Source: Tamlana flava (lineage in GTDB: Bacteria; Bacteroidota; Bacteroidia; Flavobacteriales; Flavobacteriaceae). From it: a stretch of 64,000 bases of DNA. The first letter of the stretch is position 1. Each line of letters begins with the position of its first letter. Below the pieces are notes generated by a model. That model had not been told where the DNA came from, searched no databases, and was given only the letters and a program-made list of their open reading frames with translations. The stretch is from positions 806,001-870,000 of the forward strand of contig NZ_JBGGTX010000002.1 in NCBI RefSeq assembly GCF_041287255.1. Direction: 5' to 3'. A program made the translations under genes and the position numbers. Below, piece after piece: positions 42,571-51,534 of the stretch.

Positions 42571-45500
42571 GTGAGAAATTACTATATAGCTCTGTTGCTA
42601 TTTTTTATGCTGTTTTCAGGTATTTTGAAAGCACAGATTGTCTTTACAGAGAATCTGTCTGTACCTTTTTCTGGGATTCACGAAGGCGGTTCCGATGTTG
42701 CCGACATTGATGGCGATGGCGATTTAGACCTTCTAATTTCTGGAGACTTTATTACGGAATTATATACCAATGACGGAGCAGGTAATTTTACCTTAGTGGT
42801 TGGAACGCCTTTCCCACCACTTTCGGGATGGGGCGATGTGGCTTTTGCTGATATTGATGGAGACAACGATCAGGATGTTTTAATTTCTGGATTAATAGGG
42901 CTTCCCAGTGCGGCTTTTACGGGACTTTACGAAAATGATGGCAATGGCAACTTTACCTTGGTTGCTGGAACGCCATTTCCTGATGTATATAAATCAACAA
43001 TTGATTTTGCAGATGTAGATGGGGATAACGATTTAGATGTACTTATCACTGGAAGCGGAACAAATAACGCCGCTGCTTATGCAACTTTATATTTAAATAA
43101 TGGAGCCGGAATTTTTACGGAAGTAATTGGCACACCATTTACACCTACCTACCAAGGGGATGTCGAATTTGAAGATGTTAATGGAGATGGTAATCTGGAT
43201 GTGCTAATCTGTGGGCTTGGGGGAAGTAGCGCTCATTCTGAACTTTATATTAACGATGGTTCGGGAAACTTTACTTTGGTTGCAGGAACACCTTTTGTAG
43301 GTGTTTGGTTGTGCTCCGTCGATTTTGCTGATATTAATGGAGATGGCACCCAAGACCTTTTAATTACCGGAGCAGACTGGTCGGGAGGTGTTGAGTCTAC
43401 AAAACTTTATGCCAATGATGGCACCGGAACCTTCACAGAAGTTGTTACTCCCTTTGTGCAAGTAGCTGATTCTTCAGTCAGGTTTTTTGATATGGATGGC
43501 GACGGCGACCAAGATGTAATAATTACTGGTAATTCAGGTTCTTGGAATACAGAAATTTATAGCAACGATGGCAGTGGTAATTTCTTTAAAGAGTATTGTA
43601 CACCATTTGCAGGATCTACTGGAGCAGCCATAGCTTTGGCCGATGTTGATAATGATGGTGATGAAGACTTAATGATTCCCGGAAACTGGACATCCACCGG
43701 AATATCCACCAAACTATATATTAATAACTCCCAGCCGGGGGGAAGTAGTGCTGCCGCCTACATCACGACTTGGCAAACCACTACGGCTAATGAATCTATA
43801 ACTATAGGAACAATTGGTGCTGATCCGTACAACTACGATGTGGATTGGGGTGATGGAACTATAACTACAGGTCATGTTGGAAATACCACGCACATTTATA
43901 CTACAGCAGGTACTCATCAAGTTACAATAAGTGGAATGTATCCAAGAATCTCATTGGCCACTGTAGCTAACGCCAATAAAATTTTATCTGTAGAGCAATG
44001 GGGGTGCACTCAATGGGCTTCTATGCAATTTGCTTTTGGTGGAGCCAGTAATTTAGTTATAAATGCTACTGACACGCCAAATCTTACCAATGCCACCTCC
44101 ATGCGTGAAATGTTTAGTAATGCTTCTGCTTTAGGAGGAGGAACTGGTAATTGGAATTGGGACACTAGTAATATTACTGATATGAGTTTTTTATTTAGTC
44201 TTGCTACTAATTTTAATCTTGATATTAGTAACTGGAATACTGGTAATGTTACCAATATGAGTCATATGTTTTCAGCAGCTGAAGCATTTAACCAAAACAT
44301 TGGTTCTTGGAATACTAGCAATGTAACTACTATGCGATATATGTTCAATGGCGCTATAAGCTTTAACCAGGATTTATCTACTTGGAATACTAGCAATGTT
44401 ACTGACATGTATAGGACTTTTTGGGGTGCTCTAAACTTTAACCAAAATATTGGAACTTGGGATGTTTCAAATGTGACTAACATGGGACTCATGTTTGCAG
44501 GAGCAACCAATTTTAATGGTAACATAGGCACTTGGAATACTAGTAGTGTGACTGACATGCAATATATGTTTCATTTCGCAACTAATTTTAATCAAGATAT
44601 TGGTGGCTGGAACGTAGCAAATGTAACCAGTATGGTACACATGTTTGAAAGTGCTATCTCCTTTGATCAAGATTTAGGAAACTGGAATATTTCAAGCTTA
44701 CAAGATGCTTGGGGGATGTTTGTAGGTGCAACTTTATCAATAGCTAATTATGATAGTTTATTAATAGGTTGGAATGCTCAAAACCATCCTTTAGGTTTTA
44801 ACCCTAATTTTCATGGTGGGTTTAGTCAGTATTGTGCTGGTGAAGCCGCTCGTACTAATTTGATTAATACTATTGGTTGGACCATACAAGACGGTGGTTA
44901 CGTAGGATCTATATTGGATGATCTTTTAGATCAAACTGTCTCTGGAAGTTTTACCCTACCCACAATAACCGGGACTAACCTGTCTGGCACCGAGGCTTAC
45001 TATTCAGGTCCGGGTGGAACGGGAACACCATATAATGCTGGTGATGTAATTAACTATGCAGACTTTCCAACGTACCCAGTTACCCTTTACATTTATGATG
45101 AAGCCTACCCAGGTTGTGCCGATGAGCAGGACTTTTTATTGACCATCACAGACCCTTTATGTGATTTTATCACCACCTGGCAAACCAGCACGGCTAATGA
45201 GACTATTACTATCCCAACAGTTGTAGGGGAAGTTTACAACTATGATGTAGATTGGGGAGATGGCAACGTCACGACTGGCCATACAGGAAATGCAAACCAC
45301 ACATATGCAACTGCTGGCATTCATCAAGTATCTATTTCAGGAACGTTTCCAAGAATACAGATGAATCTTGCTGGTGGTGTCAATGGTCAAAAACTTCTTT
45401 CGGTTGACCAATGGGGTTGTGGCCAATGGACTTCAATGAATTATGCACTGGCAGGTTGTGATAATCTTGTTATTAATGCTATTGATACTCCAGATCTTTC

Positions 45501-48500
45501 TATTGCTTCAGATTTAAGCTGGATGTTTTATCATTGTGATAATCTTGGAAATGGCTCCGGAAATTGGAATTGGGATGTAAGCACTATTACCAATATGCAA
45601 AGGGTGTTTGCATTTTGTATTTCCTTCAATAAGGATATTGGTGCTTGGAATACCACTAGTGCAATTAATATGGTTGAAATGTTTCAAAATGCTTCCATTT
45701 TCAATCAAGATTTATCGACCTGGAACACAAGCAATGTGTTAGATATGAATAGGATGTTTATGTATTCAACTAGCTTTAACCAAAATATTGGAGCTTGGAA
45801 TACAGGCAGTGTCATAAATATGGAAGCTATGTTTTCACAAGCCAGCTCGTTTAACCAAGATATTGGAGCTTGGAATACAGGCAATGCGACTAATATGAAT
45901 AGTATGTTTCATTCAGCCGTAAGTTTTGATCAAGACTTAGGGAACTGGAATGTAGCGAATTTATTGAATGCAGGAGCTATGTTTTATAATGTGACTCTTT
46001 CTATTCCTAATTACGATAGTTTATTGATAGGCTGGGATGCACAAATACTTAATCCTAATTTAAACTTTCATGGTGGCTTTAGTCAATACTGTGCAGGGGA
46101 ACCAGCTAGAACCAACATGATAAATACCGATGGCTGGAGCATTCAAGATGGTGGTTATGCCGGTGCAACAGTTGTTGACCTTTTAGATCAAACAGCTATA
46201 GATACTTATACCTTGCCAGCTATTACTGGTACTAACCTTTCTGGCACCGAGGCTTATTATACTGGCACGGGAGGTACCGGCAACATGTACAACGCTGGTG
46301 ATGTGATTAATGTGACTGACTTTCCAAGTTACCCCATAACCATCTATATTTATGATGAAGCTTATCCAGGGTGCAGTGACGAGCAGGACTTTTTATTGAC
46401 TATAACGTGTAGTACCCCTTGGTATGCCGATGCAGATAATGATGGCTATGGTGATCCTAGCAACAGCATAGTGACCTGTACACCGCCGCCTGGCTATGTT
46501 TCGGACAATACCGATTGTAACGATACAAATGCGACAGTTAACCCAGGGGCGCTTGAGCTTTGTGATGGCATTGATAATAATTGTGACGGCCAAATAGATG
46601 AAGGTTTTGCTGATACTGATGGTGATGGTCTTGCAGATTGTATAGATTCCGAAACCTGTGATGGTCTTGATAATGATGGTGATGGTGCTGTAGATGAAGG
46701 CTTTCCTGACACCGATGGGGATGGTATTGCAGACTGTATGGATATAGAGGAGTGTGATGGATTGGATAATAATGGGGACGGGGTTGTAGATGAAGGTTTT
46801 GCTGATACCGATGGCGACGGTGTTGCCGACTGTGTTGATGTGGAAGTATGCGATGGCTTGGACAATAACGGCGATGGACAAATAGACGAAGGCGTAACCA
46901 CTACCTATTATGCCGATACAGATGGTGATGGGTTTGGAGATGCTACCAATAGTATTGAGGCCTGTTTACCACCACCGGGCTATGTGTTGGATAATAACGA
47001 TTGTAATGATACAAATGCTTTAGTTAATCCTGGTGCAATAGAAATTTGTAATGGTATAGACGATGATTGTGATGGACTGGTTGATGATGACGATCCTGAT
47101 GTTACTGGTCAAAACACCTGGTACCTGGATAGCGACTCGGATGGGTTCGGTGATGCCGCCAATAGTGTTTTGTCTTGTAATCAGCCTACGGGTTATGTTC
47201 CTGACAATACAGATTGCGACGATGCCAATGCTAACGTTTTCCCTGGAGCTACAGAAGTTTGTAACGGTATTGACGACGACTGCGATGGTTTAGTTGACGA
47301 TGCCGATCCTGATATCGCCGATCAGGGCATTTGGTATCTGGATGGCGACTCGGATGGATTCGGTGATGCCACCAATAGTATTTTGTCCTGTAACCAGCCT
47401 GCGGGTTATGTTCCTAATAACACGGATTGTGACGATGCCAATGCTAATGTTTTCCCTGGAGCTACTGAAGTATGCGATGGCGTTGATAATAATTGTGATG
47501 GACAGATAGATGAGGGCGTAACAACCACCTACTATGCAGATACAGATGGTGATGGTTTTGGCGATGTCTCCGACAGTCTTGTGGCATGTTCTGCACCGGT
47601 GGGCTATGTTGCTGATGATTCCGACTGCGATGATACGAATGCAACTGTATACCCAAATGCGCCTGAGCTATGTGATGGTATAGATAATGATTGTGATGGA
47701 CAAATTGATGAAGGTGTTACCACAATTTATTATGCGGATACAGATGGAGATGGTTTTGGGGACATATCCGTCAGCCTAGAGGCTTGTTCTGCACCGGTGG
47801 GCTACGTGAATAATGATTCCGACTGCGATGATACGAATGCAACCGTCTACCCAAATGCACCCGAACTTTGCGATGGTATAGATAATGATTGTGACGGAAT
47901 GGTAGATGAAGGCTTTCCTGACACCGATGGGGATGGTATTGCAGACTGTATGGATATAGAGGAGTGTGATGGATTGGATAATAATGGGGACGGGGTTGTA
48001 GATGAAGGTTTTGCTGATACCGATGGCGACGGTGTTGCCGACTGTGTTGATGTGGAAGTATGCGATGGCTTGGACAATAACGGCGATGGACAAATAGACG
48101 AAGGCGTAACCACTACCTATTATGCCGATACAGATGGTGATGGGTTTGGAGATGCTACCAATAGTATTGAGGCCTGTTTACCACCACCGGGCTATGTGTT
48201 GGATAATAACGATTGTAATGATACAAATGCTTTAGTTAATCCTGGTGCAATAGAAATTTGTAATGGTATAGACGATGATTGTGATGGACTGGTTGATGAT
48301 GACGATCCTGATGTTACTGGTCAAAACACCTGGTACCTGGATAGCGACTCGGATGGGTTCGGTGATGCCGCCAATAGTGTTTTGTCTTGTAATCAGCCTA
48401 CGGGTTATGTTCCTGACAATACAGATTGCGACGATGCCAATGCTAACGTTTTCCCTGGAGCTACAGAAGTTTGTAACGGTATTGACGACGACTGCGATGG

Positions 48501-50112
48501 TTTAGTTGACGATGCCGATCCTGATATCGCCGATCAGGGCATTTGGTATCTGGATGGCGACTCGGATGGATTCGGTGATGCCACCAATAGTATTTTGTCC
48601 TGTAACCAGCCTGCGGGTTATGTTCCTAATAACACGGATTGTGACGATGCCAATGCTAATGTTTTCCCTGGAGCTACTGAAGTATGCGATGGCGTTGATA
48701 ATAATTGTGATGGACAGATAGATGAGGGCGTAACAACCACCTACTATGCAGATACAGATGGTGATGGTTTTGGGGATGTCTCCGACAGTCTTGTGGCATG
48801 TTCTGCACCGGTGGGCTATGTTGCTGATGATTCCGACTGCGATGATACGAATGCAACCGTATATCCCAATGCGCCGGAACTTTGTGATGGTTTAGATAAT
48901 CATTGTGATGGACAAATTGATGAAGGTGTTACCACAATTTATTATGCGGATACAGATGGAGATGGTTTTGGGGACATATCCGTCAGCCTAGAGGCTTGTT
49001 CTGCACCGGTGGGCTACGTGAATGATGATTCCGACTGCGATGATACAAATGCAACCGTCTACCCAAATGCACTCGAACTGTGTGATGGTATAGATAATGA
49101 TTGTGATGGACAGATTGATGAAAATGTTACCACAATTTACTATGCGGATATGGATGGCGATGGTTTTGGAGATACTTCCAACAGTGTAGAGGCTTGTTCC
49201 CAACCATTAGGTTATATTGATAATGATTCCGATTGTGATGATACGAATCCAACCGTATACCCCAATGCTCCAGAACTTTGTGACGGGCTGGATAACAATT
49301 GTGACGGATTGATTCCAGAACCCCAAATAGAAGATTTAGAAAATCAAACGGTAATCAATAGTTTTACATTCCCATTTATCGATGGGTTGAATTTATCAGG
49401 TAATGAAGCATATTACACAGAACCAAATGGTAATGGTACGATATACTATCAGGGGGATACCATTTATTTTACTGATTTTTCAGTTTACCCTATAACATTT
49501 TATATTTATGATATTGGGAGCTCAGGATGTGATTCTGAGGAAAATTTTGAACTCATTATCATTGAATTGCTTCCGTGTACTTCAATAAATAATCCTGTGC
49601 CAAATGAAACTGCTGTTCCCATTGATACTGATCTGTCATGGCAGTCAGTGCCAAATGCCATAGGGTATATATTGTCAGTGGGGACAAGTCCTGAAGGTAC
49701 AGATATCATTAATGGATTAGATTTGGGCAATACCTTAAATTTTGATTTTTCAGACGACTTGCCTTATAATACGGAAGTTTATGTTAATGTAGTGCCGTAT
49801 AATGATTCGCAAACAGCTTTAGGGTGCTCAGAATATAGTTTTGTAACTGAAAGGGAACAAGTTCCACCACGATTCTTTACACCTAATAATGATGGTAACA
49901 ATGACACATGGGTTGTTCCAGATCGATTAAAAAGTATTAGCCATATCGACATATATGATCGTTACGGTAAACTGCTAAAAGAGATAAGGGATACTGAAAT
50001 GGGCTGGGATGGTACTTACAATAACACTTTAATGCCAGACAGCGATTATTGGTATGTAATTATATATAAGGATGGCAAAGTGTTGAAAGGCCATTTTAGT
50101 TTGGTGAGATAA
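42571..50112 (+). CDS. Giant T9SS-exported multidomain surface protein (FG-GAP, BspA-like, MopE-like repeats)
   Basis: The GTG at 42571 gives a clean signal peptide (RNYYIALLLFFMLFSGILKAQ minus first residue) and 2513 residues; an upstream TTG would add three. Domain order: FG-GAP/VCBS repeats with DxDGDGDxD calcium loops (about 35-385); PKD-like plus BspA/DUF285 WNTSNVTxM repeats (395-776), repeated as a second block (863-1203); three copies of an approximately 75-residue segment with LSGTEAYY and DEQDFLLTI (near 785, 1205, 2250); 17 MopE-like CDGxDNxCDG motifs with DTDGDGFGD loops (1276-2250); and a C-terminal gliding-associated type B T9SS sorting domain (FFTPNNDGNNDTW to the end). It should be exported to the cell surface and bind much calcium. 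Adhesion is likely. Confidence 0.9.
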   Translation: MRNYYIALLLFFMLFSGILKAQIVFTENLSVPFSGIHEGGSDVADIDGDGDLDLLISGDFITELYTNDGAGNFTLVVGTPFPPLSGWGDVAFADIDGDNDQDVLISGLIGLPSAAFTGLYENDGNGNFTLVAGTPFPDVYKSTIDFADVDGDNDLDVLITGSGTNNAAAYATLYLNNGAGIFTEVIGTPFTPTYQGDVEFEDVNGDGNLDVLICGLGGSSAHSELYINDGSGNFTLVAGTPFVGVWLCSVDFADINGDGTQDLLITGADWSGGVESTKLYANDGTGTFTEVVTPFVQVADSSVRFFDMDGDGDQDVIITGNSGSWNTEIYSNDGSGNFFKEYCTPFAGSTGAAIALADVDNDGDEDLMIPGNWTSTGISTKLYINNSQPGGSSAAAYITTWQTTTANESITIGTIGADPYNYDVDWGDGTITTGHVGNTTHIYTTAGTHQVTISGMYPRISLATVANANKILSVEQWGCTQWASMQFAFGGASNLVINATDTPNLTNATSMREMFSNASALGGGTGNWNWDTSNITDMSFLFSLATNFNLDISNWNTGNVTNMSHMFSAAEAFNQNIGSWNTSNVTTMRYMFNGAISFNQDLSTWNTSNVTDMYRTFWGALNFNQNIGTWDVSNVTNMGLMFAGATNFNGNIGTWNTSSVTDMQYMFHFATNFNQDIGGWNVANVTSMVHMFESAISFDQDLGNWNISSLQDAWGMFVGATLSIANYDSLLIGWNAQNHPLGFNPNFHGGFSQYCAGEAARTNLINTIGWTIQDGGYVGSILDDLLDQTVSGSFTLPTITGTNLSGTEAYYSGPGGTGTPYNAGDVINYADFPTYPVTLYIYDEAYPGCADEQDFLLTITDPLCDFITTWQTSTANETITIPTVVGEVYNYDVDWGDGNVTTGHTGNANHTYATAGIHQVSISGTFPRIQMNLAGGVNGQKLLSVDQWGCGQWTSMNYALAGCDNLVINAIDTPDLSIASDLSWMFYHCDNLGNGSGNWNWDVSTITNMQRVFAFCISFNKDIGAWNTTSAINMVEMFQNASIFNQDLSTWNTSNVLDMNRMFMYSTSFNQNIGAWNTGSVINMEAMFSQASSFNQDIGAWNTGNATNMNSMFHSAVSFDQDLGNWNVANLLNAGAMFYNVTLSIPNYDSLLIGWDAQILNPNLNFHGGFSQYCAGEPARTNMINTDGWSIQDGGYAGATVVDLLDQTAIDTYTLPAITGTNLSGTEAYYTGTGGTGNMYNAGDVINVTDFPSYPITIYIYDEAYPGCSDEQDFLLTITCSTPWYADADNDGYGDPSNSIVTCTPPPGYVSDNTDCNDTNATVNPGALELCDGIDNNCDGQIDEGFADTDGDGLADCIDSETCDGLDNDGDGAVDEGFPDTDGDGIADCMDIEECDGLDNNGDGVVDEGFADTDGDGVADCVDVEVCDGLDNNGDGQIDEGVTTTYYADTDGDGFGDATNSIEACLPPPGYVLDNNDCNDTNALVNPGAIEICNGIDDDCDGLVDDDDPDVTGQNTWYLDSDSDGFGDAANSVLSCNQPTGYVPDNTDCDDANANVFPGATEVCNGIDDDCDGLVDDADPDIADQGIWYLDGDSDGFGDATNSILSCNQPAGYVPNNTDCDDANANVFPGATEVCDGVDNNCDGQIDEGVTTTYYADTDGDGFGDVSDSLVACSAPVGYVADDSDCDDTNATVYPNAPELCDGIDNDCDGQIDEGVTTIYYADTDGDGFGDISVSLEACSAPVGYVNNDSDCDDTNATVYPNAPELCDGIDNDCDGMVDEGFPDTDGDGIADCMDIEECDGLDNNGDGVVDEGFADTDGDGVADCVDVEVCDGLDNNGDGQIDEGVTTTYYADTDGDGFGDATNSIEACLPPPGYVLDNNDCNDTNALVNPGAIEICNGIDDDCDGLVDDDDPDVTGQNTWYLDSDSDGFGDAANSVLSCNQPTGYVPDNTDCDDANANVFPGATEVCNGIDDDCDGLVDDADPDIADQGIWYLDGDSDGFGDATNSILSCNQPAGYVPNNTDCDDANANVFPGATEVCDGVDNNCDGQIDEGVTTTYYADTDGDGFGDVSDSLVACSAPVGYVADDSDCDDTNATVYPNAPELCDGLDNHCDGQIDEGVTTIYYADTDGDGFGDISVSLEACSAPVGYVNDDSDCDDTNATVYPNALELCDGIDNDCDGQIDENVTTIYYADMDGDGFGDTSNSVEACSQPLGYIDNDSDCDDTNPTVYPNAPELCDGLDNNCDGLIPEPQIEDLENQTVINSFTFPFIDGLNLSGNEAYYTEPNGNGTIYYQGDTIYFTDFSVYPITFYIYDIGSSGCDSEENFELIIIELLPCTSINNPVPNETAVPIDTDLSWQSVPNAIGYILSVGTSPEGTDIINGLDLGNTLNFDFSDDLPYNTEVYVNVVPYNDSQTALGCSEYSFVTEREQVPPRFFTPNNDGNNDTWVVPDRLKSISHIDIYDRYGKLLKEIRDTEMGWDGTYNNTLMPDSDYWYVIIYKDGKVLKGHFSLVR
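46690..47901 (+). repeat. 1,212-bp tandem duplication inside the giant gene, copy 1
   Basis: This unit of 404 codons holds seven MopE-like motifs. Its first 872 bases (46690-47561) are identical to 47902-48773, with no mismatch found by line-by-line reading. The remaining 340 bases differ at scattered positions. Confidence 0.93.
47902..49113 (+). repeat. 1,212-bp tandem duplication inside the giant gene, copy 2
   Basis: Directly follows copy 1 with the same reading frame and offset 1,212. Differences from copy 1 are confined to the last 340 bases, where for example GIDNDCDG becomes GLDNHCDG and the end merges into a differently ended motif. Confidence 0.93.
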
Positions 50113-50163
50113 AAGTTAATTTGGTTTTATTGTGCTGTCATGAAACTTAAACAAGCTTTAAAA

Positions 50164-51447
50164 TTAGTTTAACAATTCTAATATTCGCTCCAGAGCCATT
50201 CCCCGAGAGCCCTTAATTAAAAGTGTGGTACTTTTAATGTTTTGTAAATCGAAGTTGGATTCAAATTCAGAAAAGGATTTGTACTGTTGTACTGTTTTAG
50301 AGGAGATTGTTGCTTTGTAAAAATTTTCACCCACAAAGATAATTTTGTCAATCTCCATTGAGGTTGCCAAATCGGCAATATTTTGGTGCTCTTGTTTGGC
50401 TTCATTGCCTAGTTCAAACATATCGCCCAAAACAGCTATTTTTTTCCCGGGTTGTTGTTCAAAATTCAAAAGGGCGGCATTCATACTGGTAGGATTGGCA
50501 TTGTAGGCATCCAAAATAATTTTTGTCGACCCTTTTTGAATAATCTGGGAGCGGTTATTTGAAGGTGTATAACTCTCAATGGCAGTTTTTATAAGGCCAT
50601 CTTCAACCTTAAAATAGTTGCCTATGGCAATGGCCGCTGAAATATTATTAAAATTATAGTCACCTATAAGTTGGCTTTTTATTTCCAGGCCATTATAATG
50701 GCATGTTACAAAGGGTTGTGCTGCTTTAAATTCTATGTTCACATCCAAGGATTCATTTCTGTTTCCAAATGAAAATGTTGTGGCATTTTTGGTTTTTTCA
50801 ATCTGAATGGCATCGCTGGTATTTATAAAAATGGTTTTGTTATGGGCAATAAGGTGGTCATACATTTCGCTTTTGCCTTTAATGACCCCTTCAACTCCAC
50901 CAAAACCTTCCAAATGGGCCTTACCGAAGTTGGTTATATAACCATAATTGGGTTTCGCGATATTGCATAAAAACGCAATTTCCTTTAAATGGTTGGCACC
51001 CATTTCAACAATGCCTATTTCTGTTTTGTTGGTCATGGAAAGTAAGGTTAAAGGAACACCAATATGGTTATTCAAGTTGCCAATGGTTGCTGTTGTTTGA
51101 TATTTTTGCGAAAGAACGACGTTAATAAGTTCTTTTGTAGTGGTTTTTCCATTACTGCCTGTTAAGGCAATTATAGAAACCTTTAAGTATTCTCTATGGA
51201 ATAATGCCAATTCTTGAAGTGTTTTTAGAACATCGCCAACCAAAATGGTTTGAGATGAAGTATTGTAAGCTGCTTCATCAACTATGGCATATTTTGCACC
51301 AATTTCAATTGCTTTTTCGGCATATTCATTGCCATTAAAGTTTTCGCCTTTAAGGGCAAAGAACATATCATTTTTTTGAAGTTTCCTTGTATCGGTGCAA
51401 ACAGCATTGCATTTTAAGAAAAGGCTGTGTAAGGCTTTTATTTCCAA
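50164..51447 (-). CDS. murF: UDP-MurNAc-tripeptide--D-Ala-D-Ala ligase
   Basis: This 427-residue Mur ligase adds D-Ala-D-Ala to the peptidoglycan precursor. The P-loop LTGSNGKTTTKELIN lies at about 103-117, followed by a GNLNNHIGVPLTLL segment near 130, EMGANHLKEI near 155, and a late DAYNANPTSMNAAL near 310. Length is normal. It follows gldJ on the same strand, an arrangement known in Flavobacterium, but a strong terminator between them suggests separate transcription. It is convergent with the giant surface protein gene. Confidence 0.95.
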   Translation of the reverse strand: MEIKALHSLFLKCNAVCTDTRKLQKNDMFFALKGENFNGNEYAEKAIEIGAKYAIVDEAAYNTSSQTILVGDVLKTLQELALFHREYLKVSIIALTGSNGKTTTKELINVVLSQKYQTTATIGNLNNHIGVPLTLLSMTNKTEIGIVEMGANHLKEIAFLCNIAKPNYGYITNFGKAHLEGFGGVEGVIKGKSEMYDHLIAHNKTIFINTSDAIQIEKTKNATTFSFGNRNESLDVNIEFKAAQPFVTCHYNGLEIKSQLIGDYNFNNISAAIAIGNYFKVEDGLIKTAIESYTPSNNRSQIIQKGSTKIILDAYNANPTSMNAALLNFEQQPGKKIAVLGDMFELGNEAKQEHQNIADLATSMEIDKIIFVGENFYKATISSKTVQQYKSFSEFESNFDLQNIKSTTLLIKGSRGMALERILELLN

Positions 51448-51480
51448 ATGAAATTTATTTTATTAAAAACTAAATGTATT

Positions 51481-51513
51481 AAAAAAGTCCTGACTTCAGG
51501 CCAGGACTTTTTT
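51481..51513 (-). terminator. Terminator between gldJ and murF
   Basis: A perfect 12-bp stem (51481-51492 with 51502-51513) carries a nine-base loop and A/T runs at both ends. It lies 21 bases past the gldJ stop on the minus strand. The symmetric sequence could work in both directions. Confidence 0.8.
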
Positions 51514-51534
51514 AAATTATTTTAAAACTAAGGT

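Noticed and set aside
46393..49203. Long minus-strand open frames (60-160 codons) opposite the MopE-like repeats
   Set aside because: They mirror the repetitive Asp/Gly-rich plus-strand code, repeat with the same 1,212-bp period and have no signals or family match; they are shadows of the real gene.
46400..49320. Regularly spaced repeats resembling a CRISPR array
   Set aside because: The repeats are in-frame protein-coding units of variable length with diverged sequence and no unique spacers, and no cas gene is present.
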